DNA of 64,000 bases from Mangrovimonas sp. YM274. GTDB lineage: Bacteria > Bacteroidota > Bacteroidia > Flavobacteriales > Flavobacteriaceae. Positions 17,323 to 25,958 of this stretch are shown here, one piece after another. Positions within the stretch are counted from its first letter, which is position 1; each line of letters begins with the position of its first letter. The stretch covers positions 841,501-905,500 of the forward strand of contig NZ_CP133091.1 of assembly GCF_030908385.1 (NCBI RefSeq). Reading direction: 5' to 3'. A program made the translations under genes and the position numbers. The notes under the pieces are model-generated. The model saw nothing but the letters and a program-made list of their open reading frames with translations, searched no databases and was not told where the DNA came from.

Positions 17323-18611
17323 TGATTCCAGAAATTGAAAAAGCGTCGTTAGCAGACATTAAATTGTTCCAAGAGGAAAAATTAAGTGAGCTTTTAACTT
17401 ATTTACAGGCAAATTCTACCTATTACCAAAGGGTGTTTAAAGAACAGGATATTGATGTGTCTACCATTAAAACTCTTGAAGATTTGGTAAAACTTCCCTT
17501 AACTACCAAAGAGGATTTACAGAAGTATAATGATGACTTTTTATGTGTTCCAAAACATAAAGTGATTGATTATGTTACGACTTCAGGCACTTTGGGTGAT
17601 CCAGTAACTTTTGCGCTTACCGATAATGATTTGGAACGTTTGGCGTATAATGAGGCTATTTCATTTGCCTGTGCAGGGGTCGCCGAAACCGACATTTTGC
17701 AACTTATGACCACCATAGATCGTCGTTTTATGGCGGGGTTGGCCTATTTTTTAGGTGTACGTAAATTGGGAGCGGGAATTATTAGAGTTGGAGCAGGGAT
17801 TCCGGAATTGCAGTGGGATTCTATTTTAAAATTTAAACCAACCTATCTTATAGCGGTTCCTTCATTCTTGTTGAAATTGATAGAATATGCCAATCAGCAT
17901 GGTATTGATTTAAAAGAATCAGGTGTGAAAGGAGCCATTTGTATAGGGGAATCTTTAAGAAATCAGGATTTTACCTTGAATACACTTGCTGAAAAAATTA
18001 CCTCGAGTTGGGACATTGAATTATATTCTACCTATGCCTCAACTGAAATGAATACTGCTTTTACGGATTGTGAACAACAACAAGGGGGGCATCATCATCC
18101 AGAATTGATTATTGTAGAAATATTGAATGATGACAATCAGCCAGTGGACGAAGGTGAGGTTGGTGAACTTACTATTACCACCCTTGGAGTGGAAGGGATG
18201 CCGCTTTTAAGGTTTAAGACTGGGGATATGGTCAAAGCACATACCACGCCATGTGGATGCGGCCGAAACACTATGCGTTTGGGACCGGTTGTGGGAAGGA
18301 AAAAGCAAATGATCAAATATAAGGGGACGACCTTGTACCCTCCAGCCATGGATAATATTTTAAATGATTTCCAGGAGGTCCAAAGTTATATTGTTGAAAT
18401 TTCCAGCAATGCTATAGGAACTGATGAAATTTGTATTAAAATAGCGGCAACCAATCCAACGGAAAAACTACAGCAGGCTATTAAAGACCATTTTAGGGCA
18501 AAATTGCGTGTAGCGCCAAAAGTTGAATTTCATGACGCTAAAGAAATCCATGCCTTACAGTTCCCTAAGATGAGCAGAAAACCTATTAAAGTTATCGATA
18601 ACAGAAAATAG
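17322..18611 (+). CDS. Phenylacetate-CoA ligase-like AMP-forming ligase
   Basis: This 429-residue protein is a member of the ANL adenylating superfamily closest to phenylacetate-CoA ligases. Visible motifs are the P-loop-like TTSGTLGDPV (about residue 86), the STYASTEM segment and the RFKTGDM motif. The short C-terminal domain (about residues 335-429) is also present. Aryl polyene clusters contain an AMP ligase that activates the aryl starter, such as 4-hydroxycinnamate made by an ammonia-lyase, for loading onto an ACP. This gene would fill that slot. It is the last gene of the operon; a gap of 104 bases and a separate transporter follow. I saw no strong terminator after it. Confidence 0.87.
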   Translation: MIPEIEKASLADIKLFQEEKLSELLTYLQANSTYYQRVFKEQDIDVSTIKTLEDLVKLPLTTKEDLQKYNDDFLCVPKHKVIDYVTTSGTLGDPVTFALTDNDLERLAYNEAISFACAGVAETDILQLMTTIDRRFMAGLAYFLGVRKLGAGIIRVGAGIPELQWDSILKFKPTYLIAVPSFLLKLIEYANQHGIDLKESGVKGAICIGESLRNQDFTLNTLAEKITSSWDIELYSTYASTEMNTAFTDCEQQQGGHHHPELIIVEILNDDNQPVDEGEVGELTITTLGVEGMPLLRFKTGDMVKAHTTPCGCGRNTMRLGPVVGRKKQMIKYKGTTLYPPAMDNILNDFQEVQSYIVEISSNAIGTDEICIKIAATNPTEKLQQAIKDHFRAKLRVAPKVEFHDAKEIHALQFPKMSRKPIKVIDNRK

Positions 18612-18715
18612 ATTGTATAGAAGAATTCCTATGGAATATCTGGAGAATGGACAAATCGTGTTGTAACTTTTTAGTATCTTTCAATCCTAAAATAACTAAC
18701 ATTTAAAACCACTTT

Positions 18716-20368
18716 ATGAATACTTCTTTTGAGTTTTTAGACTACTTTATCTTTGTGGCTTATGCTATACTCATACTTACGGTTGGGTTATGGATGTCCA
18801 GAGATAAAAAAGGTCATGAAAAGAATGCCGAAGATTATTTTTTGGCAGGTAAGTCATTGCCTTGGTGGGCTATCGGAGCCTCTTTGATTGCGGCAAATAT
18901 TTCAGCAGAACAATTTATTGGGATGTCGGGATCTGGATTTGCATCTGGATTAGCCATTGCATCTTACGAATGGATGGCTGCATTGACATTGCTTATTGTA
19001 GGTAAATTTTTTCTGCCAATTTTTATTGAAAAGGGGTTGTATACGATTCCTGAATTTGTTGAAAAGCGTTTTTCTACCAACTTAAAGACCATATTGGCGG
19101 TCTTCTGGATTGCGCTTTATGTGTTTGTTAACTTGGCATCTGTATTGTATTTGGGGGCTTTGGCCTTGGAGACCATCATGGGAATTCCTATGATGTATGG
19201 TGTGATGGGATTGGCGTTGTTCGCGGCAGCTTATTCGTTGTACGGAGGACTCTCAGCTGTAGCTTGGACGGATGTTATCCAGGTTGTTTTCTTGGTTTTA
19301 GGAGGTTTGGCAACGACCTATTTGGCTTTGAATACAGTGTCCGGTGGTGAAGGTGTTATGGCTGGATTGAAAACGGTTTATGAAACAGTTCCAGATCGCT
19401 TTGCCATGATTTTGGATGAGTCGCACCCAGAGTACAAAAACCTTCCGGGAATAGGGGTTTTAGTTGGAGGTATGTGGGTTGCAAACCTTTATTATTGGGG
19501 ATTCAACCAATATATCATTCAAAGAACCTTAGCAGCAAAATCATTAAGAGAAGCTCAAAAGGGGATTTTATTGGCCGCATTTTTAAAGTTGATTATTCCA
19601 TTGATAGTGGTAATTCCTGGAATTGCGGCTTACTTAATGGTTAACAATCCTGAAATTTTAGGAAGTTTGGGAGAAGCAGGACTTCAAAACTTGCCATCTA
19701 CTGAGCAGGCGGATAAGGCTTACCCTTGGTTATTGCAGTTTTTGCCTGCGGGACTTAAAGGGGTGGCATTTGCAGCTCTAGCGGCAGCAATCGTATCTTC
19801 CTTGGCATCTATGTTAAATTCAACCTCTACCATTTTTACAATGGATATTTATAAGCAGTATATCAATAAATCTGCTAGTTCCAAGCAAACGGTAACTATG
19901 GGAAGAATTTCGGCAGCGGTAGCTTTGGTAATAGCTTGTATTATGGCGCCTTTGTTGGGAGGAATTGATCAAGCATTCCAGTTTATTCAAGAGTATACAG
20001 GTGTGGTAAGTCCTGGTATTTTGGCGGTATTTCTTTTAGGACTGTTCTGGAAGAAAACTACCAACAAAGCGGCTATTGTTGGGGCCTTGACTTCAATTCC
20101 AATTGCTATGTACTTCAAGGTAGCACCTAAGGGATGGTCAACAAGCCCAATTTTTGTTGATATCCCATTCATGGATCAAATGGGGTATACTGCTATTTTG
20201 ACGATTATAGTAATCGTTATAGTAAGTTTGATGCAGAATAAGGGGGCAGAGGACCCTAAAGGTATTCCTTTGAGTGGTAAACTGTTTAAAACAGGACCGG
20301 TTTTTAATGTAGGAGCCTTTGCTGTCATGATTATTTTAGTTGTGCTTTACGCCTTATTCTGGAAATAG
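18716..20368 (+). CDS. Sodium/solute symporter, SSS family (SGLT-like)
   Basis: This 550-residue protein has about 14 membrane segments and the SSS-family start DYFLAGKSLPWWAIGASLIAANISAEQFIGMSGSG, close to vSGLT-type sugar transporters. It would take up a sugar or related polyol with sodium ions across the inner membrane. It begins 104 bases after the AMP ligase and ends at a strong hairpin terminator (20381-20419). It therefore forms its own unit, and nothing ties it to pigment synthesis. The specific substrate cannot be read from the sequence. Confidence 0.9.
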   Translation: MNTSFEFLDYFIFVAYAILILTVGLWMSRDKKGHEKNAEDYFLAGKSLPWWAIGASLIAANISAEQFIGMSGSGFASGLAIASYEWMAALTLLIVGKFFLPIFIEKGLYTIPEFVEKRFSTNLKTILAVFWIALYVFVNLASVLYLGALALETIMGIPMMYGVMGLALFAAAYSLYGGLSAVAWTDVIQVVFLVLGGLATTYLALNTVSGGEGVMAGLKTVYETVPDRFAMILDESHPEYKNLPGIGVLVGGMWVANLYYWGFNQYIIQRTLAAKSLREAQKGILLAAFLKLIIPLIVVIPGIAAYLMVNNPEILGSLGEAGLQNLPSTEQADKAYPWLLQFLPAGLKGVAFAALAAAIVSSLASMLNSTSTIFTMDIYKQYINKSASSKQTVTMGRISAAVALVIACIMAPLLGGIDQAFQFIQEYTGVVSPGILAVFLLGLFWKKTTNKAAIVGALTSIPIAMYFKVAPKGWSTSPIFVDIPFMDQMGYTAILTIIVIVIVSLMQNKGAEDPKGIPLSGKLFKTGPVFNVGAFAVMIILVVLYALFWK

Positions 20369-20380
20369 AAAGCATGTTAT

Positions 20381-20419
20381 AAACAAAAAGGATTGGCATT
20401 TGCCAATCCTTTTTGTTTT
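20381..20419 (+). terminator. Rho-independent terminator after the SSS transporter
   Basis: A long perfect inverted repeat with arms built on AAAAAGGATTGGCA and its complement, loop TT, followed by a T-rich run. It lies 13 bases after the transporter stop codon. Confidence 0.85.
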
Positions 20420-20430
20420 AGTATAGGATA

Positions 20431-20463
20431 AAAAAATCCCCACAATTAATTGTGGGGATTTTT
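20431..20463 (-). terminator. Terminator of the Ala/Glu-rich lipoprotein gene
   Basis: A perfect inverted repeat (AAAATCCCCACAATT and its complement) with A and T runs on both sides, so it could act in both directions. It lies 16 bases downstream of the minus-strand lipoprotein stop and next to the terminator of the convergent transporter gene. Confidence 0.8.
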
Positions 20464-20478
20464 AACATGGTAAAGTTG

Positions 20479-20880
20479 TTATTCTTTAACAGAAACTTTG
20501 ATGTTAGGGTCAACCTTAGTCAAAGAATCTTGAAGTGCTTTAACAGCAGCTTCTACTTCTTCTTGAGATCCTGAAAAAGTTTTGCTTCCTTTTACTTCTT
20601 TTCCTGCAACCATATAGTCGTATTCAACTGTTACAGATTCAACGTCAACTGGAGTGCCTTCTACTGCTTCGTCAATAGCTTCTTCAACAGCTTCTTCAGT
20701 AGCGTTTGCAGCGTCCTCCATAGCTTCGCCAGTTGCATCTGCAGCATCTTCTACAGCATCTACAGCGTCTTCAACAGTAGTTTCTACTGTTTCTGTTACT
20801 TCTTCGGTTTTTTCTTTGGTTTCTTTACAAGCAGTGAATGACATTCCAACAGCAAGTAGAATCAGTAATGATTTTTTCAT
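20479..20880 (-). CDS. Ala/Glu-rich periplasmic lipoprotein
   Basis: This 133-residue lipoprotein has a signal peptide with lipobox FTAC (Cys18). Residues about 22-78 are a low-complexity helix of Ala, Glu, Asp, Thr and Val with repeated EDA(V/A/T) units, probably an amphipathic helix or coiled coil. The C-terminal 50 residues form a compact predicted beta-beta-alpha unit: VTVEYDYMVAGKEVKGSKTF then GSQEEVEAAVKALQDSL. That unit aligns without gaps to the C-terminus of the membrane pyrophosphatase encoded at 50409-52772. A minus-strand promoter at 20914-20944 and a dedicated terminator suggest a single-gene unit. The function is unknown. Confidence 0.8.
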   Translation of the reverse strand: MKKSLLILLAVGMSFTACKETKEKTEEVTETVETTVEDAVDAVEDAADATGEAMEDAANATEEAVEEAIDEAVEGTPVDVESVTVEYDYMVAGKEVKGSKTFSGSQEEVEAAVKALQDSLTKVDPNIKVSVKE

Positions 20881-20913
20881 GGTTAATAGTTTATTAGTGT
20901 TAAAAATTAATAG

Positions 20914-20944
20914 CGAAATTAACTACTAAAATGTTAAGTAGCAA
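20914..20944 (-). promoter_or_regulatory. Bacteroidota-type promoter of the lipoprotein gene
   Basis: Read on the minus strand there is TTG, a 20-base spacer, then TAATTTCG, one base off the TAnnTTTG element. It ends 33 bases before the lipoprotein start. Confidence 0.5.
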
Positions 20945-20999
20945 TAAAAAAAATGATAATATTTAACATTTTTAGTAAAAATATTTTAACCTCACTAGA

Positions 21000-22235
21000 C
21001 TATTTACGAATATAATTTATGATTTGGATGACAGCGTCCTTATTTTTTTTGACGAATTCTGTGTTTAAAAAACCTAATTGCTTTCTTTGGTTTTCATTTT
21101 CAATAAGTTGGGTTAAGGTACTGTCAAGTTGGGAATGTGAAGAAATTGATTGAACCCCACCATGTGCAATCATGTTATGGGCCTCTGGGAACTTTTGGTA
21201 GTTTTTGCCAATAATTACGGGAACTCCAAAAACAGAAGGTTCGAGGATGTTGTGAAGTCCTGTTTTACCCATGGCTCCACCTACATAGGCAATATCTGCG
21301 TAGGCATATATTTTGGTCAATAGACCTATAGTGTCAACGATCAATACGGAATAATCCGAAAGATTCTTGTCTTCTTTTTCAGAAAATAGAACCGTTTTTG
21401 CTGTAATCTGTGCTTTTAAGTCGGCAATTAAATTTGGTTTGATGTTATGAGGAGCGATGATGTATTTTACGTTTTCAGAAGCATGGGCATTAATGTGCGG
21501 AATAAGAAGCGCTTCGTCCTCTGGCCATGAACTGCCAATGACCACACAAAGCGCATCCTGCTTGAATTCATTTATAAATGGTAAATTGTTGTCTTGGTTG
21601 AGTTGGTCGGAAACGCGATCGAATCTTGTGTCGCCTGTAACACTTGTTTGAGTGATTCCAATTGAATCTAGAAGTACTTTGGAACTTTCATTTTGAACAA
21701 AAATATGGTCAAAGCTTTTAAGAGCCTGTCTCATAAATTCACCATAAAATTTAAAATAGGACTGTTGAGGTCTGAAGTTGGCCGATATTAAAAAGGCTTT
21801 AAGGTGGCGCTTTTCCAATTCATTTAACACGTTAGGCCAAATATCATATTTTACGAATACAGTGATTTCTGGGTGCACCAAATCCACGAATTTTTTGGCC
21901 TTGCTTTTAGAGTCTAGAGGCAAGTAAACCACACTATCTGCGATTTCGGAATTCTTTCGGATTTCATAGCCTGAGGGCGAAAAGAAGCTTAAAACTACCT
22001 TGTGATTTGGGTACAGTACCCGTAACTTTTTAAAAACGGGCAGTCCTTGTTCATATTCTCCCAAAGAAGCACAGTGAAACCAAAGAGTTTTATCTTCAGG
22101 AAGGATGGATTGTTTTAGAATTTTAAAAGTGTTGGCTCTTCCCTCAACGCCCAATTTTATTTTTGGATTGAAAAGTGCAATGATTTTTAATACAATTCCC
22201 GTGAGGAAAATCCCTAAATTATATAATAAATTCAC
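21000..22235 (-). CDS. waaA: 3-deoxy-D-manno-octulosonic acid (Kdo) transferase
   Basis: This 411-residue protein is a complete Kdo transferase, the GT-B enzyme that adds Kdo to lipid A precursors at the inner membrane. It has one N-terminal hydrophobic segment, the N-terminal domain motif LWFHCASLGEYEQGLPVF, the GSSWPEDE motif, and the C-terminal nucleotide-sugar site VGGAMGKTGLHNILEPSVFGVPVIIG. Length and layout match the family. It is divergent from the sugar aminotransferase gene at 22371, so the neighbourhood is devoted to cell-surface polysaccharide synthesis. Whether it adds one or two Kdo residues cannot be told. Confidence 0.94.
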   Translation of the reverse strand: MNLLYNLGIFLTGIVLKIIALFNPKIKLGVEGRANTFKILKQSILPEDKTLWFHCASLGEYEQGLPVFKKLRVLYPNHKVVLSFFSPSGYEIRKNSEIADSVVYLPLDSKSKAKKFVDLVHPEITVFVKYDIWPNVLNELEKRHLKAFLISANFRPQQSYFKFYGEFMRQALKSFDHIFVQNESSKVLLDSIGITQTSVTGDTRFDRVSDQLNQDNNLPFINEFKQDALCVVIGSSWPEDEALLIPHINAHASENVKYIIAPHNIKPNLIADLKAQITAKTVLFSEKEDKNLSDYSVLIVDTIGLLTKIYAYADIAYVGGAMGKTGLHNILEPSVFGVPVIIGKNYQKFPEAHNMIAHGGVQSISSHSQLDSTLTQLIENENQRKQLGFLNTEFVKKNKDAVIQIINYIRK

Positions 22236-22280
22236 CTGTTAATTGTTTCCGCTAAAATACGTTACTTTACCATAAATTCA

Positions 22281-22311
22281 TTGGCTGTCGTCGTTGAATT
22301 TCGTAAATTCG
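22281..22311 (+). promoter_or_regulatory. Candidate promoter of the aminotransferase-galE unit
   Basis: TTG (22281), a 20-base spacer and TAAATTCG (22304-22311), one base off TAnnTTTG. Its position inside the longest possible reading frame supports the ATG at 22371 as the true start of the aminotransferase. Confidence 0.5.
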
Positions 22312-22370
22312 CTACTTCGTGGCGCATGTGTCCATGGGCCTTTCTACATTTAACGATTATTACATTTCAG

Positions 22371-23528
22371 ATGAAAAAAATACAAATGGTAGACCTTAAA
22401 GGTCAATATGCCAAAATAAAAGATGTCGTGGATACTTCCATTCAGGAAGTTTTGGATAATACAGCCTATATAAACGGACCTAAGGTCCATGAGTTTCAAG
22501 CTAATTTAGAACAATACCTTAATGTAAAACATGTGATTCCTTGTGCTAATGGAACCGATGCCCTGCAGATTGCCATGATGGGATTGGGATTAAAACCAGG
22601 AGATGAGGTTATTACTGCTGATTTTACGTTTGCAGCAACTGTTGAGGTGATTGCACTTTTGCAATTGACGCCTGTTTTGGTGGACGTGGACCTTGAAAAT
22701 TTCAATATTGATATTGAGGCTATCAAAAAGGCGATCACTCCAAAAACTAAGGCGATTGTTCCTGTGCATCTATTCGGGCAATGCGCTAATATGGAGGCTA
22801 TTATGGAAATTGCGAAAGAACATAATTTGTTTGTGATAGAAGACAATGCGCAAGCCATTGGGGCAAATTATACCTATAGCGATGGAACAAAAGTTAAGGC
22901 AGGAACCATTGGCAATGTGGGGGCAACTTCGTTTTTCCCTTCCAAGAACTTAGGCTGTTATGGGGATGGAGGAGCCATCTTTACAAACGATGATGACTTG
23001 GCCCATACTATTAGAGGAATTGTAAATCATGGTATGTACGAGCGCTACCACCATGATGTGGTAGGGGTGAACTCTAGGTTAGATTCTGTTCAAGCAGCCG
23101 TGCTGAATGCAAAATTACCAAAGCTAGATGCTTACAACAAAGCAAGACAAACAGCGGCAGTGGCCTATAACAAGGCTTTTGAAGGACAAGCTAATATCAT
23201 TATTCCAAAAACGGTGAGCGATTGTTGTGAAGGTATTTGCGATGGTTGCGATTGTCATGTATTTCATCAATATACTTTGAGGGTTTTGAATACGGATAGA
23301 GATGCTTTGGCAAAACACTTAAATGAGAATGGAATTCCTTGTGGCGTATATTACCCAATTCCTTTGCACTTGCAAAAGGCATACAAGGATGAGAGGTACA
23401 AGGAGGAAGACTTTAAGGTTACCAACCAATTAGTTAAGGAGGTGATTTCCTTACCTATGCACACAGAATTGGATGCGGAGCAAATTGACTTTATTACAAC
23501 AACAGTTATTAATTTTATAAACAAATAA
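22371..23528 (+). CDS. DegT/DnrJ/EryC1/StrS-family sugar aminotransferase with a Cys-rich insert
   Basis: This 385-residue PLP enzyme belongs to the DegT family that aminates nucleotide-linked keto sugars. The PLP-binding lysine is Lys192 in FFPSKNLG, and the flanking GCYGDGGAIF motif is typical. I start it at the ATG at 22371, in front of KKIQMVDLKGQY, because the upstream frame from 22281 lies in a probable promoter and has no family likeness. Five cysteines and a histidine occur within 12 residues (Cys285, 286, 290, 293, 295 and His296), just before the conserved FHQYTLRV segment. The galE gene follows 4 bases later, indicating joint transcription for surface glycan precursors. Confidence 0.9.
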   Translation: MKKIQMVDLKGQYAKIKDVVDTSIQEVLDNTAYINGPKVHEFQANLEQYLNVKHVIPCANGTDALQIAMMGLGLKPGDEVITADFTFAATVEVIALLQLTPVLVDVDLENFNIDIEAIKKAITPKTKAIVPVHLFGQCANMEAIMEIAKEHNLFVIEDNAQAIGANYTYSDGTKVKAGTIGNVGATSFFPSKNLGCYGDGGAIFTNDDDLAHTIRGIVNHGMYERYHHDVVGVNSRLDSVQAAVLNAKLPKLDAYNKARQTAAVAYNKAFEGQANIIIPKTVSDCCEGICDGCDCHVFHQYTLRVLNTDRDALAKHLNENGIPCGVYYPIPLHLQKAYKDERYKEEDFKVTNQLVKEVISLPMHTELDAEQIDFITTTVINFINK

Positions 23529-23532
23529 TTTA

Positions 23533-24552
23533 ATGAAAGTACTGGTAACAGGAGGACTCGGGTTTATTGGCTCGCACACGGTCGTAGAATTGCAAAATAA
23601 AGGTTTTGAAGTAGTCATTATAGATAATCTTTCTAACTCCTCTATTGAGGTTTTGGATGGTATCGAGGCTATTTCGGGAGTAAGACCTTTGTTTGAGGAA
23701 TTGGACTTAAAGGAAAAGTCAAGAGTAGAAGAATTCTTCAAAGCGCATAAGGACATTGTTGGTGTGATTCATTTTGCCGCTAGTAAGGCTGTTGGAGAAA
23801 GTGTCAATGAACCATTGATGTATTACGAAAACAACTTGAATACGTTAATCTATGTTCTGAAATCGGTACTTCATTTGGATTCTGCCAATTTCATTTTTAG
23901 TTCTTCATGTACCGTTTATGGACAAGCGGATGAGCTGCCAATTTTAGAAAGTGCCCCTGTAAAACCAGCAGAATCGCCTTATGGAAATACCAAGCAAATA
24001 GGGGAGGAAATTATTGTTGATACTTGTAAGGTAAGATCAAACTTAAATGCTATTTCCCTTCGTTATTTCAATCCAATTGGGGCGCATGCCAGTGCAAAAA
24101 TTGGAGAGTTGCCACTGGGCGTACCTCAAAATTTAGTACCTTTTATCACACAAACGGCAGCAGGCCTTAGAGAGCAATTGGCTGTTTTTGGAGATGATTA
24201 TCCAACGCCAGACGGTACTTGTATTAGAGACTATATCCATGTGGTAGATTTAGCAAAAGCCCATGTAGTAGCTTTACAGCGTCTTTTGGAGAAGAAGAAC
24301 CCTGAAAATTATGAAGTGTTCAATATAGGAACAGGTAAGGGAAGTTCTGTTTTGGAAGTGATCCAATCTTTTGAAAAGGTGACTGGTCTTAAATTGAATT
24401 ATAAAATTGCCGAGAGAAGAGCGGGAGACGTCATCCAAGCCTTTGCAGATACCTCTAAGTCCAATGAAGTATTGGGTTGGAAAGCAGAATTGAGCCTTGA
24501 CGATGCCATGGAGTCTGCTTGGAAGTGGGAAAAGCACATCAGGAACATTTAA
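23533..24552 (+). CDS. galE: UDP-glucose 4-epimerase
   Basis: This 339-residue protein is a short-chain dehydrogenase-type nucleotide-sugar epimerase. The NAD-binding motif is GGLGFIGSHTVVEL at residues 7-20, and the catalytic Tyr-x3-Lys is YGNTK with the preceding SSSCTVYG segment. The length and the GDVIQAFADTSKS region match GalE, which interconverts UDP-glucose and UDP-galactose in the cytoplasm. It starts 4 bases after the aminotransferase stop and probably shares its promoter. Specificity for the N-acetylated sugar pair cannot be excluded. Confidence 0.92.
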   Translation: MKVLVTGGLGFIGSHTVVELQNKGFEVVIIDNLSNSSIEVLDGIEAISGVRPLFEELDLKEKSRVEEFFKAHKDIVGVIHFAASKAVGESVNEPLMYYENNLNTLIYVLKSVLHLDSANFIFSSSCTVYGQADELPILESAPVKPAESPYGNTKQIGEEIIVDTCKVRSNLNAISLRYFNPIGAHASAKIGELPLGVPQNLVPFITQTAAGLREQLAVFGDDYPTPDGTCIRDYIHVVDLAKAHVVALQRLLEKKNPENYEVFNIGTGKGSSVLEVIQSFEKVTGLKLNYKIAERRAGDVIQAFADTSKSNEVLGWKAELSLDDAMESAWKWEKHIRNI

Positions 24553-24563
24553 AAACCAATATA

Positions 24564-25850
24564 ATGAGACATTTTATTTCCTTGTGCATCCTGTTACTTT
24601 CATTTTCAGTAACCGGACAAGACCTCTATTTACATTGTGGGAAGCTGGTAGATACGAAAGCCGAAAAAGTTTTGACCAACAAAACGGTGGTTGTTTCAGG
24701 AAATAAAATCGTCTCAGTAAAAAATGGTTTTGTAATCCCAAAATCGAAAAAGGATTCGGTGATAGACTTAAAGGACAAAACGGTCATGCCGGGCCTTATA
24801 GATATGCATGTGCATATTGAGCATGAAACTAATCCAAAAGCCTATTTGGAGCGTTATACCCTTAACGAAGCAGATGTAGCCTTCAATTCTACACAATATG
24901 CCAAGGTTACTTTAATGTCGGGTTTTACCACGGTTAGGGATTTGGGTGGCTCGGGAGTGAATGTGTCTTTACGAAATGCCATCAATTCAGGAACAGTTAT
25001 TGGTCCACGCATTTTTACTGCGGAAAAGGCTTTGGCAACCACAGGAGGTCATGCTGATCCTACCAATGGAAACAACAGAGAACTCGTTGGAAATCCTGGC
25101 CCTAAGGAAGGTGTGGTGAATGGGGTTGAGGATGCCAAAAAAGCGGTGAGACAGCGTTATAAAAATGGTGCTGATTTAATAAAGATAACTGCGACAGGTG
25201 GCGTATTGAGTGTTGCCAAAAGTGGACAAAATCCACAATTTACGTTAGAAGAAATAAAGGCCATTTGCGACACAGCAAAGGATTATGGTTTTCATGTGGC
25301 AGCTCATGCCCATGGCGATGAAGGAATGCAACGTGCTATTTTGGGAGGTGTTAAAACCATAGAACACGGTACCTTAATGAGTGATGAAACTATGGAGCTC
25401 ATGAAAAAGCATGATGTATATCTAGTGCCTACTATTACGGCAGGAAAAACAGTTTCGGAAAAGGCTAAAATTCCAGGGTATTATCCCGAAGTTATTGTTG
25501 GAAAGGCTTTGGATATCGGACCGAAAATTCAAACTACTTTTGGAAAAGCCTACAAAAAAGGTGTTGGAATAGCTTTTGGTACGGATGCCGGAGTGTTTAT
25601 CCATGGCGAGAATGGTAAGGAGTTTGCTTACATGGTAGAAGCAGGAATGCCTGCCATAGAAACTTTAAAATGTGCTACAGTAACCAACGCCATGTTATTA
25701 AACATGCAAAACGAATTGGGTCAGATTAAAGAAGGTTATTTGGCAGACATAATTGCTACAAATGATGACCCAACAGAAAACATTGCTACTATGGAAAATG
25801 TAGTCTTTGTAATGAAATCGGGTGAAATCTATAAATCTACTGCACCCTGA
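24564..25850 (+). CDS. Secreted amidohydrolase (imidazolonepropionase/Xaa-Pro dipeptidase-like)
   Basis: This 428-residue metal-dependent hydrolase starts at the ATG at 24564, which gives a signal peptide (about residues 1-18); the longer frame from 24519 would bury it. The first metal motif is His82-x-His84 in IDMHVHIEH. The probable carboxylated lysine lies in ADLIKITATGG. Further ligands are in HVAAHAHG, IEHG and the Asp of FGTDAG. Homologues in Bacteroidota act on dipeptides or cyclic amides in the periplasm. The gene starts 11 bases after galE, but a functional link to sugar metabolism is not apparent. Confidence 0.87.
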   Translation: MRHFISLCILLLSFSVTGQDLYLHCGKLVDTKAEKVLTNKTVVVSGNKIVSVKNGFVIPKSKKDSVIDLKDKTVMPGLIDMHVHIEHETNPKAYLERYTLNEADVAFNSTQYAKVTLMSGFTTVRDLGGSGVNVSLRNAINSGTVIGPRIFTAEKALATTGGHADPTNGNNRELVGNPGPKEGVVNGVEDAKKAVRQRYKNGADLIKITATGGVLSVAKSGQNPQFTLEEIKAICDTAKDYGFHVAAHAHGDEGMQRAILGGVKTIEHGTLMSDETMELMKKHDVYLVPTITAGKTVSEKAKIPGYYPEVIVGKALDIGPKIQTTFGKAYKKGVGIAFGTDAGVFIHGENGKEFAYMVEAGMPAIETLKCATVTNAMLLNMQNELGQIKEGYLADIIATNDDPTENIATMENVVFVMKSGEIYKSTAP

Positions 25851-25870
25851 AAAGGTAAAACTTTATCGGG
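25851..25870. repeat. Operator-like 20-bp repeat, copy 1 (upstream of the AraC-type regulator)
   Basis: AAAGGTAAAACTTTATCGGG differs at one base from the copy at 27469-27488. It begins right after the amidohydrolase stop codon and 88 bases before the regulator start. The core AAAGGT-AA-AACTTT is an inverted repeat with one mismatch. Confidence 0.7.
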
Positions 25871-25958
25871 ATATACTTGATTAACAAAATTTTAGGTTTT
25901 TTTTAGGAAGGCTAGGATGTATTAATGAATAACTTTAGATAGGCTATTCAATCAAAAA

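Noticed and set aside
20654-20929. Plus-strand open frame rich in Ser and Ala (91 codons)
   Set aside because: It is the antisense image of the Ala/Glu-rich lipoprotein gene; the composition is a mirror of GCA/GAA/GAT codons and there is no independent start context.
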